In this document: positions 1 through 12,175 of the stretch, one piece after another
Layout of the letters: each line of letters opens with the position of its first letter
Position numbering within the stretch: position 1 is the stretch's first letter
Source: Hyperoodon ampullatus
Taxonomy: Eukaryota; Chordata; Mammalia; Artiodactyla; Ziphiidae
Length of the DNA stretch: 64,000 nucleotides
NCBI GenBank assembly: GCA_949752795.1
Contig: CATKHW010000013.1
Location: 744,001-808,000 of the forward strand
Direction of reading: 5' to 3'
Notes under the pieces: model-generated
What the model saw: only the letters and a program-made list of their open reading frames with translations
Databases searched by the model: none
What the model was told of the DNA's origin: nothing
Program-made: the position numbers and the translations under genes

Positions 1-688
1 GCTGGACACTTGGGACTGAGGGGATTGGTGAGATTGGGTGAGCAAATGCAGACCCTTTAAAGCAATAATGCATGGCACCCATTCCATGGGTCCCAACTCT
101 CCAGGTTGAAGGGAATATTACTACAGTTATACAATGTACGGGAAACCTAGAGAATGGACACACTGTGAATACGAAAGGTTTCTAAAACTCTACGAATAGT
201 CCAGCTCCTGGTGCTTCGGTTTGACTTTCCACCTGCTTTGCTATCAACCTCCCAACTTGGAGAGACAGCCCCTTTAACCTCCAGTTTCGCACAGGTTGCC
301 AATTTGGCAGAGGATGAAAGGGAAGAGGGAGAACCAATGAGAGAGTAGCTGTTAGGCATTTGGACGGGCACATATCACTGTAATTTCCAAGCAGGAAGAA
401 GAATTAACCAAAGTCTCAGCCCCCCACCGGGAACCAGCACAGTTCCTGAACAAAAATTTTGGACTTGCGGTCCGCTCACCAAAAACGAGTTGAAAAATGG
501 AGCTCAGGGGCACAGCAATTCACAAACTGGCCGTGTAATAAAGGACAACTATCGTCCAAAAATCTGTTGAGGGAAGGCAACGAGGCGGACTTGAAAGCGA
601 GGCAGAATAGCAGGAAACAGATTTCAAGAGGTACGCTGGAATCGCCTTTAAAGCACAGGAAGAGGGGCACAACTTCGACAATGATGCA

Positions 689-762
689 CTTGGCCAAAAA
701 GGGCGTATGCGTTTTCTCCTGAATATATTCAGGAGAAAACGCATACGCCCTTTTTGGCCAAG
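689..762. repeat. 74-bp perfect palindrome (reference copy)
   Basis: Two 37-bp arms meet without spacer at 725/726 (core cctgaatatattcagg). The left arm begins cttggccaaaaagggcg and the right arm ends with its exact complement. The equivalent element occurs in all 37 monomers: perfect in copies 1, 7, 11, 13-17, 21, 23, 24, 26, 27 and 33-35, and with one to five mismatches (or lost outer pairs) elsewhere. Perfect inverted repeats of this size can extrude as cruciforms in DNA or fold as hairpins in RNA; whether this one does is inference. Confidence 0.97.
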
Positions 763-1260
763 CAAGCAAGCGGGCAATGCAAATCTGCACTACAAAGAAG
801 TATCACTTCCCACCGGTCAAAGGGGACATCCACAAAATGTGTAAAAACCAGACTGGCAAGACAGGCCCTGGAGAACAGGGAGCATTGTTATGCTGAAGGG
901 CGGGATGTAAATTGCCAACTGCCTCTCTGGAGGAGTGCATTGTGTTCCCTAAAACAAGTAAAGAACAGAGCTACAGAGCCAAGGGCACTTCCAGTCTAGG
1001 GAATATACCTTCGGAAAACTGAAAATCAATAAGACAGAGCCACCCCAAAATTTAGGGCTGCACTGCTTACAAGGACCTCAACTTGGGTACACCTTACATA
1101 TCCCAGGAAATATAAAAATCGTTCAAAAAACTATGGTAATTACGTACGATGGAATATCCCTCAGCCATGAAATCAATGTCATAAGACCAGTAGCAGCAAA
1201 ATGGGTGGATTCAGGTACGATGATTCTAAGTGAAATAAGTCACAGAGAAAAAGTAACTTA

Positions 1261-1280
1261 TCATAAGATATCACTTATGA
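1261..1280. repeat. Short dyad tcataag-N6-cttatga
   Basis: Seven-base arms flank atatca. The element recurs in nearly every monomer about 540 bp after the palindrome; type Y copies (29, 31, 34, 36) change the spacer to ttatca. Significance unknown; arms this short may be chance. Confidence 0.5.
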
Positions 1281-1620
1281 AGATCTTGTAAACATGGCTA
1301 CACTTGAACTGAGTTAGGAAAGAGAACAGTGTCTCACATTTAGAAAACACTCTTATGCCTGCTTAAGGGGGAAGGAGAGGTGGGGTGATGCATAAAACCA
1401 GAGTTTGATATAAGCACAAGTACCATTCCAAAAACCAACTATAGAATAGACAAGACCTACACCTTCCTCAGTGAAAGGGACTCAAAACCCCATATTTCCC
1501 GCAGAGGAATATATCTGACTAGTAAGAATCTTAAAACCTATGTATTGATATGTCTCCGTAAGGGAATCAAGTGTGTCTAGACTGGCATAAACATGGCAGC
1601 GAGAATCAGGTCAAACCCAC

Positions 1621-1628
1621 TATAAAAA
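1621..1628 (+). promoter_or_regulatory. TATA-like sequence in each monomer (weak)
   Basis: The motif cccactataaaaagg occurs in almost every copy (changed to tatgaaaagg in copy 31) and is followed by an A/C-rich tract. It resembles a polymerase II TATA box, but no other core promoter element or start site can be seen. Satellite transcription is known in many species; a promoter role here is only a possibility. Confidence 0.15.
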
Positions 1629-1739
1629 GGAATTTCAAAAACAAAACAAAAAAACTGGGAAATTCTTTACAATTCCTTCATGGTCTCTGATGAAACCTGG
1701 AATGACCCTATCTACAACGACAGTTGGATGTGGCATAAG

Positions 1740-3477
1740 TATGGACACTGGTGCCGAGAGAATTGGTGAGATTGGGTGAACAAATGCAGACCCTTTAAAG
1801 CAATAATGCATGGCACCCATTACATGGGTCCCAACTCTCCAGGTTGAAGGGAATATTACTACAGTTATAACATGTACGGGAAACCTAGAGAATGGACACA
1901 CTGTGAATACGAAAGGTTTCTAAAACTCAACGAATAGTCCCTCTCCTGGTGCTCCGGTTTGACTTTCCATCTGCTTTACTATCAACCTCCCAACTTGGAG
2001 AGACAGCCCCTTTAACCTCCTGGTTCGCACATGTTGCCAATTTGGCAGAGGATGAAAGGGAAGAGGGAGAACCAATGAGAGAGTAGCTGTTAGGCATTTT
2101 GACGGGCATATATCACTCTAACTTCCGGGCAGGAAGAAGAATTAACCAAAGACTCAACCCCCCACCGGGAACCAGCATAGTTCTTGAACCAAAATTTTGG
2201 ACTTGCGGTCAGCTCACCAAAAACGAGTTGAAAAATGGAGCTCAGGGGCACAGCATTACACAAACTGGCCGAGTAATAAAGGACAATTATCGTCCAATAA
2301 TCTGTTGATGGAAGGCAACGAGGCGGAATTGAAAGCGAGGCAGAATAGCAGGAAACAGATTTCAAGAGGTACGTTGGAATCACCTTTAAAGCACAGGAAG
2401 AGGGGCACAACTTCGACAATGATGCACTTGGCCAAAAAGCGCGTATGTGTTTTCTCATGAATATATTCAGGAGAAAACGCATACGCCCTTTTTGGCCAAG
2501 CAAGCAAGCGGGCAATGCAAATCTGCACTACAAAGAAGTATCACTTCCCACCGGTCAAAAGGGACATCCACAATATGTGTAACATCCAGAAAGGCAAGAC
2601 AGGTCCTGGAGAACAGGGAGCCTTGTTATGCTGATGGGCGGGATGTAAATTGCCAACTGCCTCTCTGGAGGAGTACATTGTGTTCCCTAAAACAAGTAAA
2701 GAACAGAGCTACAGAGCCAAGGGCACTTCCAGTCTAGGGAATATACCTTGGGAAAACTGAAAATCAATAAGACAGAGCCACCCCAAAATTTAGGGCTGCA
2801 CTGCTTACAAGGACCTCAACTTGGGTACACCTTACATATTCCAGGAAATATAAAAATGGTTCAAAAAATTGTGGTACTTACGTACGATGGAATATCCCTC
2901 AGCCATGAAATCAATGTCATAAGACCAGTAGCAGCAAAATGGGTGGATTCAGGTACGATGATTCTAAGTGAAATAAGTCACAGAGAAAAAGAAACTTATC
3001 ATAAGATATCACTTATGAAGATCCTGTAAACATGGCTACACTTGAACTGAGTTAGGAAAGAGAACAGTGTCTCACATTTAGAAAACACTCTTATGCCTGC
3101 TTAAGGGGGAAGTAGAGGTGGGGTGATGCATAAAACCAGAGTTTGATATAAGCATAGGTACCGTTCCAAAAACCAACTATGGAATAGAAAAGACCTACAC
3201 CTTCCTCAGTGAAAGGGACTCAAAACCCCATATTTCCCGCAGAGGAATATATCTGACTAGTAAGAATCTTAAAACCTATGTATTGATATGTCTCTGTAAG
3301 GGAATCAAGTGTGCCTAGACTGGCATAAACATGGCAGCGATAATCAGCTCAAACCCACTATAAAAAGGAATTTCAAAAACAAAACAAAAACACTGGGAAA
3401 TTCTTTACAATTCCTTCAGGGTCTCTGAGGAAACCTGGAATGACCCTATCTACAACGACAGCTGGATGTGGCATAAG
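1740..3477 (+). repeat. Satellite monomer copy 2 (1,738 bp)
   Basis: The first 30 bases are unusually divergent (tatggacactggtgccgaga instead of gctggacacttgggactgag). The palindrome at 2427-2500 has three mismatches, all from changes in the left arm (g to c, c to t, c to a); the right arm is canonical. Confidence 0.97.
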
Positions 3478-5217
3478 GCTGGACATTTGGGACTGACAGG
3501 ATTGGTGAGATTGGGTGAGCAAATGCAGACCCTTTAAAGCAATAATGCATGGCACCCATTCCATGGGTCCCAACTCTCCAGGTTGAAGGGAATATTACTA
3601 CAGCTATAACATGTACGGGAAACCTAGAGAACGGACACAGGGTGAATACGAAAGGTTTCTAAAACTCAACGAATAGTCCCTCTCCTGGTGCTCTGGTTTT
3701 GACTTTCCATCTGCTTTACTATCAGCCTCCCAACTTGGAGAGACAGACCCTTTAACCTCCTGGTTCACACAGGTTGCCAATTTGGCAGAGGATGAAAGGG
3801 AAGAGGGAGAACCAATGAGAGAGTAGCTGTTAGGCATTTGGACGGGCACATATCACTGTAATTTCCCGGCCGGAAGAAGAATTAACCAAAGTCTCAGCCA
3901 CCCACCGGGAACCAGTATAGGTCCTGAACCAAAATTTTGGACTTGCGGTCAGCTCACCAAAAACGAGTTGAAAAATGGAGCTCAGGGGTACAGCAATTCA
4001 CAAACTTGCCGAGTAATAAAGGACACCTACCGTCCAAAAATCTGTTGAGGGAAGGCAACGAGTCGGACTTGAAAGCGAGGCAGAAAAGCAGGAAACAGAT
4101 TTCAAGAGGTACGTTGGAATCGCCTTTAAAGCACAGGAAGAGGGGCACAACTTCGACAATGATGCACTTGACCAAAAAGGACGTATGTGTTTTCTCATGA
4201 ATATATTCAGGAGAAAACGCATACGCCCTTTTTGGCCAAGCAAGCAAGCGGGCAATGCAAATCTGCACTACAAAGAAGTATCACTTCCCACCGGTCAAAA
4301 GGGACATCCACAAAATGTGTAAAATCCAGAAAGGCAAGACAGGTCCTGGAGAACAGGGAGCCTTGTTATGCTGATGGGCGGGATGTAAATTGCCAACTGC
4401 CTCTCTGGAGGAGTACATTGTGTTCCCTAAAACAAGTAAAGAACAGAGCTACAGAGCCAAGGGCACTTCCAGTCTAGGGAATATACCTTGGGAAAACTGA
4501 AAATCAATAAGACAGAGCCACCCCAAAATTTAGGGCTGCACTGCTTACAAGGACCTCAACTTGGGTACACCTTACATATTCCAGGAAGTATAAAAATGGT
4601 TCAAAAAATTGTGAGACTTACGTACGATGGAATATCCCTCAGCCATGAAATCAATGTCATAAGACCAGTAGCAGCAAAATGGGTGGATTCAGGTACGATG
4701 ATTCTAAGTGAAATAAGTCACAGAGAAAAAGAAACTTATCATAAGATATCACTTATGAAGATCCTGTAAACATGGCTACACTTGAACTGAGTTAGGAAAG
4801 AGAACAGTGTCTCACATTTAGAAAACACTCTTATGCCTGCTTAAGGGGGAAGGAGAGGTGGGGTGATGCATAAAACCAGAGTTTGATATAAGCATAGGTA
4901 CCGTTCCAAAAACCAACTATGGAATAGAAAAGACCTACACCTTCCTCAGTGAAAGGGACTCAAAACCCCATATTTCCCGCAGAGGAATATATCTGACTAG
5001 TAAGAATCTTAAAACCTATGTATTGATATGTCTCCGTAAGGGAATCAAGTGTGCCTAGACTGGCATAAACATGGCAGCGAGAATCAGCTCAAACCCACTA
5101 TAAAAAGGAATTTCAAAAACAAAACAAAAACACTGGGAAATTCTTTACAATTCCTTCAGGGTCTCTGAGGAAACCTGGAATGACCCTATCTACAACGACA
5201 GCTGGATGTGGCATAAG
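3478..5217 (+). repeat. Satellite monomer copy 3 (1,740 bp)
   Basis: The palindrome at 4167-4240 has four mismatches, all from left-arm changes, two of them shared with copy 2. The part from 4229 onward is identical to the equivalent part of copy 4, marking the start of a recent duplication. Confidence 0.97.
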
Positions 5218-7796
5218 GCTGGACATTTGGGACTGTCAGGATTGGTGAGATTGGGTGAGCAAATGCAGACCCTTTAAAGCAATAATGCATGGCACCCTTT
5301 CCATGGGTCCCAACTCTCCAGGTTGAAGGGAATATTACTACAGCTATAACATGTACGGGAAACCTAGAGAACAGACACAGTGTGAATACGAAAGGTTTCT
5401 AAAACTCAACGAATAGTCCCTCTCCTGGTGCTCCGGTTTTGACTTTCCATCTGCTTTACTATCAATCTCCCAACTTGGAGAGACAGACCCTTTAACCTCC
5501 TGGTTCACACAGGTTGCCAATTTGGCAGAGGATGAAAGGGAAGAGGGAGAAACAATGAGAGAGTAGCTGTTAGGCATTTGGACGGGCACATATCACTGTA
5601 ATTTCCCGGCCGGAAGAAGAATTAACCAAAGTCTCAGCCACCCACCGGGAACCAGTATAGGTCCTGAACCAAAATTTTGGACTTGCGGTCAGCTCATCAA
5701 AAACGAGTTGAAAAATGGAGCTCAGGGGTACAGCAATTCACAAACTGGCCGAGTAATAAAGGACACCTACCGTCCAAAAATCTGTTGAGGGAAGGCAACG
5801 AGGCGGACTTGAAAGCGAGGCAGAAAAGCAGGAAACAGATTTCAAGAGGTACGTTGGAATCGCCTTTAAAGCACAGGAAGAGGGGCACAACTTCGACAAT
5901 GATGCACTTGGCCATAAAGGGTGTATGCGTTTTCTCCTGAATATATTCAGGAGAAAACGCATACGCCTTTTTTGGCCAAGCAAGCAAGCGGGCAATGCAA
6001 ATCTGCACTACAAAGAAGTATCACTTCCCACCGGTCAAAAGGGACATCCACAAAATGTGTAAAATCCAGAAAGGCAAGACAGGTCCTGGAGAACAGGGAG
6101 CCTTGTTATGCTGATGGGCGGGATGTAAATTGCCAACTGCCTCTCTGGAGGAGTACATTGTGTTCCCTAAAACAAGTAAAGAACAGAGCTACAGAGCCAA
6201 GGGCACTTCCAGTCTAGGGAATATACCTTGGGAAAACTGAAAATCAATAAGACAGAGCCACCCCAAAATTTAGGGCTGCACTGCTTACAAGGACCTCAAC
6301 TTGGGTACACCTTACATATTCCAGGAAGTATAAAAATGGTTCAAAAAATTGTGAGACTTACGTACGATGGAATATCCCTCAGCCATGAAATCAATGTCAT
6401 AAGACCAGTAGCAGCAAAATGGGTGGATTCAGGTACGATGATTCTAAGTGAAATAAGTCACAGAGAAAAAGAAACTTATCATAAGATATCACTTATGAAG
6501 ATCCTGTAAACATGGCTACACTTGAACTGAGTTAGGAAAGAGAACAGTGTCTCACATTTAGAAAACACTCTTATGCCTGCTTAAGGGGGAAGGAGAGGTG
6601 GGGTGATGCATAAAACCAGAGTTTGATATAAGCATAGGTACCGTTCCAAAAACCAACTATGGAATAGAAAAGACCTACACCTTCCTCAGTGAAAGGGACT
6701 CAAAACCCCATATTTCCCGCAGAGGAATATATCTGACTAGTAAGAATCTTAAAACCTATGTATTGATATGTCTCCGTAAGGGAATCAAGTGTGCCTAGAC
6801 TGGCATAAACATGGCAGCGAGAATCAGCTCAAACCCACTATAAAAAGGAATTTCAAAAACAAAACAAAAACACTGGGAAATTCTTTACAATTCCTTCAGG
6901 GTCTCTGAGGAAACCTGGAATGACCCTATCTACAACGACAGCTGGATGTGGCATAAGGCTGGACATTTGGGACTGTCAGGATTGGTGAGATTGGGTGAGC
7001 AAATGCAGACCCTTTAAAGCAATAATGCATGGCACCCTTTCCATGGGTCCCAACTCTCCAGGTTGAAGGGAATATTACTACAGCTATAACATGTACGGGA
7101 AACCTAGAGAACAGACACAGTGTGAATACGAAAGGTTTCTAAAACTCAACGAATAGTCCCTCTCCTGGTGCTCCGGTTTTGACTTTCCATCTGCTTTACT
7201 ATCAATCTCCCAACTTGGAGAGACAGACCCTTTAACCTCCTGGTTCACACAGGTTGCCAATTTGGCAGAGGATGAAAGGGAAGAGGGAGAAACAATGAGA
7301 GAGTAGCTGTTAGGCATTTGGACGGGCACATATCACTGTAATTTCCCGGCCGGAAGAAGAATTAACCAAAGTCTCAGCCACCCACCGGGAACCAGTATAG
7401 GTCCTGAACCAAAATTTTGGACTTGCGGTCAGCTCATCAAAAACGAGTTGAAAAATGGAGCTCAGGGGTACAGCAATTCACAAACTGGCCGAGTAATAAA
7501 GGACACCTACCGTCCAAAAATCTGTTGAGGGAAGGCAACGAGGCGGACTTGAAAGCGAGGCAGAAAAGCAGGAAACAGATTTCAAGAGGTACGTTGGAAT
7601 CGCCTTTAAAGCACAGGAAGAGGGGCACAACTTCGACAATGATGCACTTGGCCATAAAGGGTGTATGCGTTTTCTCCTGAATATATTCAGGAGAAAACGC
7701 ATACGCCTTTTTTGGCCAAGCAAGCAAGCGGGCAATGCAAATCTGCACTACAAAGAAGTATCACTTCCCACCGGTCAAAAGGGACATCCACAAAAT
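4229..7796. repeat. Perfect recent monomer duplication
   Basis: Bases 4229-6056 and 5969-7796 are identical over 1,828 bp at an offset of 1,740 bp. The limiting differences are 4228/5968 and 6057/7797. This is longer than one monomer, as expected for a recent one-unit gain by unequal exchange. An assembly duplication cannot be excluded from sequence alone. Confidence 0.93.
5218..6957 (+). repeat. Satellite monomer copy 4 (1,740 bp)
   Basis: The palindrome at 5907-5980 has two left-arm changes and one right-arm change, none compensating. The right-arm change at 5968 (c to t) makes a run of seven T. Everything to 6056 also occurs one monomer earlier or later without mismatch. Confidence 0.97.
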
Positions 7797-8697
7797 ATGT
7801 AAAAACCAGAAAGGCAAGACAGGCCCTGGAGAACAGGGAGCCTTGTTATGCTGATGGGCGGGATGTAAATTGCCAACTGCCTCTCTGGAGGAGTACATTG
7901 TATTCCCTAAAACAAGTAAAGAACAGAGCTACAGAGCCAAGGGCACTTCCAGTCTAGGGAATATACTTTGGAAAAACTGAAAATCAATAAGACAGAGCCA
8001 CACCAAACTTTAGGGCTGCACTGCTTACAAGGACCTCAACTTGGGTACACCTTAAATATCCCAGGAAATATAAAAATGGTTCAAAAAATTGTGGTACTTA
8101 TGTACGATGGAATATCCCTCAGCCATGAAATCAATGTCATAAGACCAGTAGCAGCAAAATGGGTGGATTCAGGTACGATGATTCTAAGTGAAATAAGTCA
8201 CAGAGAAAAAGAAACTTATCATAAGATATCGCATATGAAGATCCTGTAAACATGGCTACACTTGAACTGAGTTAGGAAAGAGAACAGTGTCTCACATTTA
8301 GAAAACACTCTTATGCCTGCTTAAGGGGGAAGGAGAGGTGGGGTGATGCATAAAACCAGAGTTTGATATAAGCACAGGTACCGTTCCAAAAACCAACTAT
8401 GGAATAGACAATACCTACACCTTCCTCAGTGAAAGCGACTCAAAACACCATATTTCCCGCAGAGGAGTATATCTGACTAGTAAGAATCTTAAAACCTATG
8501 TATTGATATGTCTCTGTAAGGGAATCAAGTGTGTCTAGATTGGCATAAACATGGCAGCGAGAATCAGCTCAAACCCACTATAAAAAGGAATTTCAAATAC
8601 AAAACAAAAAAACTGGGAAATTCTTTACAATTCCTTCAGGGTCTCTGATGAAACCTGGAATGACCCTATCTACAACGACAGCTGGATGTGGCATAAG
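6958..8697 (+). repeat. Satellite monomer copy 5 (1,740 bp)
   Basis: It is identical to copy 4 up to 7796, including the same three palindrome mismatches at 7647-7720. After 7797 it returns to ordinary monomer sequence. Confidence 0.97.
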
Positions 8698-10436
8698 GCT
8701 GGACACTTGGGACTGAGAGGATTGGTGAGATTGGGTGAGCAAATGCAGACCCTTTAAAGCAATAATGCATGGCACACATTCCATGGGTCCCAACTCTCCA
8801 GGTTGAAGGGAATATTACTACAGATATAACATGTACGGGAATCCTACAGAACGGACACACTGTGAATACGAAACGTTTCTAAAACTCAACGAATAGTCCC
8901 TCTCCTGGTGCTCCGGTTTGACTTTTCATCTGCTTTACTATCAACCTCCCAACTTGGAGAGACAGCCCCTTTAACCTCCTGGTTCGCACAGGTTGCCAAT
9001 TTGGCAGAGGATGAAAGGGAAGAGGGAGAACCAATGAGAGAGTAGCTGATAGGCATTTGGACGGGCACATATCACTGTAATTTCCCGGCAGGAAGAAGAA
9101 TTATTCAAAGTCTCAGCCCCCAACCGGGAACCAGTATAGGTCCTGAACCAAAATTTTGGACTTGCGGTCAGCTCACCAAAAACGAGTTGAAAAATGGAGC
9201 TCAGGGGCACAGCAATTCACAAAATGGCCGAGTAATATAGGACACCTATCGTCCAAAAATCGGTTGAGGGAAGGCAACGAGGCGGACTTGAAAGCGAGGC
9301 AGAATAGCAGGAAACAGATTTCAAGAGGTACGTTGGAATCCCCTTTAAAGCACAGGAAGAGGGGCACAACTTCGACAATGATGCACTTGGCCAAAAAGGG
9401 CGTATGCGTTTTCTCCTGAATATATTCAGGGGAAAACGCATACGCCCTTTTTGGCCATGCAAGGAAGCGGGCAATGCAAATCTGCACTACAAAGAAGTAT
9501 CACTTCCCACCGGTCAAAAGGGACATCCACAAAATGTGTACAAACCAGAAAGGCAAGACAGGCCCTGGAGAACAGGCAGCCTTGTTATGCTGATGGGCGG
9601 GATGTAAATTGCCAACTGCCTCTCTGGAGGAGTACATTGTGTTCCCTAAAACAAGTAAAGAACAGAGCTACAGAGCCAAGGGCACTTCCATTCTAGGAAA
9701 TAAACCTTGGGAAAACTGAAGTTCAATAAGACAGAGCCACCCCAAAATTTAGGGCTGCACTGCTTACAAGGACCTCAACTTGGGTACACCTTAAATATCC
9801 CAGGAAATATAAAAATGGTTCAAAAACCTGTGGTACTTACGTACGATGGAATATCCCTCAGCCATGAAATCAATGTCATAAGACCAGTAGCAGCAAAATG
9901 GGTGGATTCAGGTACGATGATTCTAAGTGAAATAAGTCACACAGAAAAAGAAACTTATCATAAGATATCACTTATGAAGATCCTGTAAACATGGCTACAC
10001 TTGAACTGAGTTAGGAAAGAGAACAGTGTCTCACATTTAGAAAACACTCTTATGCCTGCTTAAGGGGGAAGGAGAGGTGGGGTGATGCAAAAAACCAGAG
10101 TTTGATATAAGCACAGGTACCATTCCAAAAACCAACTATGGAATAGTCAAGACCTACAACTTCCTCAGTGAAAGGGACTCAAAACCCCATATTTGCCGCA
10201 GAGGAATATATCTGACTAGTAAGAATCTTAAAACCTATGTATTGATATGTCTCCGTAAGGGAATCAAGTGTGTGTAGACTGGCATAAACATGGCAGTGAG
10301 AATCAGCTCAAACCCACTATAAAAAGGAATTTCAAAAACAAAACAAAACAACTGGGAAATTCTTTACAATTCCTTCAGCGTCTCTGATGAAACCTGGAAT
10401 GACCCTATCTACAATGACAGCTGGATGTGGCATAAG
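8698..10436 (+). repeat. Satellite monomer copy 6 (1,739 bp)
   Basis: The palindrome at 9386-9459 has a canonical left arm and two right-arm changes (cagggg for caggag, and the penultimate a to t). Confidence 0.97.
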
Positions 10437-12175
10437 GCTGGACACTTGGGACTGAGAGGATTGGTGAGATTGGGTGAGCAAATGCAGACCCTTTAAAGCA
10501 ATAATGCATGGCACACATTCCATGGGTCCCAACTCTCCAGGTTGAAGGGAATATTACTACAGCTATAACATGTACGGGAAACCTAGAGAACGGACACACA
10601 GTGAATACGAAAGGTTTCTAAAACTCAATGAATAGTCCCTCTCCTGGTGCTCCGGTTTGACTTTCCATCTGCTTTACTCTCAACCTCCCAACTTGGAGAG
10701 ACAGCCCCTTTAACCTCCTGGTTCACACAGGTTTCCAATTTGACAGAGGATGAAAGGGAAGAGGGAGAACCAATGAGAGAGTAGCTGTTAGGCATTTGGA
10801 CGGGCACATATCACTGTAATTTCCCGGCAGGAAGAAGAATTAACCAAAGTCTCAGCCACCCACCGGGAACCAGTATAGGTCCTGAACCAAAATTTTGGAC
10901 TTGCGGTCAGCTCACCTAAAACGAGTTGAAAAATGGAGCTCAGGGGCACAGCAATTCACAAACTGGCCGAGTAATAAAGGACAACTATCGTCCAAAAATC
11001 TGTTGAGGGAAGGCAACGAGGCGGACTTGAAAGCGAGGCAGAATAGCAGGAAACAGATTTCAAGAGGTACGTTGGAATCGCCTTTAAAGCACAGGAAGAG
11101 GGGCACAACTTCGACAATGATGCACTTGGCCAAAAAGGGCGTATGCGTTTTCTCCTGAATATATTCAGGAGAAAACGCATACGCCCTTTTTGGCCAAGCA
11201 AGCAAGCGGGCAATGCAAATCTGCACTACAAAGAAGTATCACTTCCCACCGGTCAAAAGGGACATCCACAAAATGTGTAAAAACCGGAAAGGCAAGACAG
11301 GCCCTGGAGAACAGGGAGCCTTGTTATGCTGATGGGCGGGATGTTAATTGCCAACTGCCTCTCTGGAGCAGTGCATTGTGTTCCCTAAAACAAGTAAACA
11401 ACAGAGCTACAGAGCCAAGGGCACTTCCAGTCTAGGGAATATACCTTGGGAAAACTGAAGATTAATAAGACAGAGCCACCCCAAAATTTAGGGCTGCACT
11501 GCTTACAAGGACCTCAACTTGGGTACACCTTAAATATCCCAGGAAATATAAAAATGGTTCAAAAAATTGTGGTACTTACGTACGATGGAATATCCCTCAG
11601 CCATGAAATCAATGTCATAAGACCAGTAGCAGCAAAATGGGTGGATTCAGGTACGATGATTCTAAGTGAAATAAGTCACACAGAAAAAGAAACTTATCAT
11701 AAGATATCACTTATGAAGATCCTGTAAACATGGCTACACTTGAACTGAGTTAGGAAAGAGAACAGTGTCTCACATTTAGAAAACACTCTTATGCCTGCTT
11801 AAGGGGGAAGGAGAGGTGGGGTGATGCATAAAACCAGAGTTTGATATAAGCACAAGTACCATTCCAAAAACCAACTATGGAATAGACAAGACCTACACCT
11901 TCCTCAGTGAAAGGGACTCAAAACACCATATTTCCCGCAGAGGAATATATCTGACTAGTAAGAATCTTAAAACCTATGTATTGATATGTCTCCGTAAGGG
12001 AATCAAGTGTGTCTAGACTGGCATAAACATGGCAGTTAGAATAAGCTCAAACCCACTATAAAAAGGAATTTCAAAAATAAAACAAAACAACTGCGAAATT
12101 CTTTACAATTCCTTCAGGGTCTCTGATGAAACCTGGAATGACCCTATCTACAACGACAGCTGGATGTGGCATAAG
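10437..12175 (+). repeat. Satellite monomer copy 7 (1,739 bp), dimer unit A
   Basis: The palindrome at 11125-11198 is perfect. It carries gcagttagaataagc at 12032, shared only with copy 9, two monomers downstream, and the variant gctcacctaaaacgag shared with copies 8-10 and 12. Confidence 0.97.

Larger units (their letters stand above)
1..1739 (+). repeat. Satellite monomer copy 1 (1,739 bp)
   Basis: The window happens to begin in the phase used here (gctggacac). The inverted repeat at 689-762 is a perfect 74-bp palindrome. Near 1129-1142 this copy reads ctatggtaattac where most others read ttgtggtacttac, so it is somewhat divergent. It serves as the reference for monomer positions. Confidence 0.97.

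Noticed and set aside
459..722. Recurring plus-strand 87-codon frame (MDLRSAHQKRV...)
   Set aside because: It overlaps the antisense frame and ends inside the palindrome. Its start is lost in several copies and changes look unconstrained, so it is most likely a chance frame in satellite DNA.
689..762. Palindrome as a CRISPR repeat or a bacterial terminator
   Set aside because: Spacing is about 1.74 kb with near-identical intervening sequence, there are no cas genes, and the context is a eukaryotic satellite; an isolated T-run is not enough for a terminator.
760..775. Microsatellite agcaagcaagc next to the palindrome
   Set aside because: There are only about three tetramer units with no length variation between copies; too short to call.
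2748..3029. Recurring plus-strand 93-codon frame starting MGKLKINKTEPP
   Set aside because: It repeats with the monomer and is not maintained: copies 23, 25 and 26 have an internal stop (aaaatag), copy 24 a later stop, copy 13 a frameshift, and others lose the open frame. No family was recognised.
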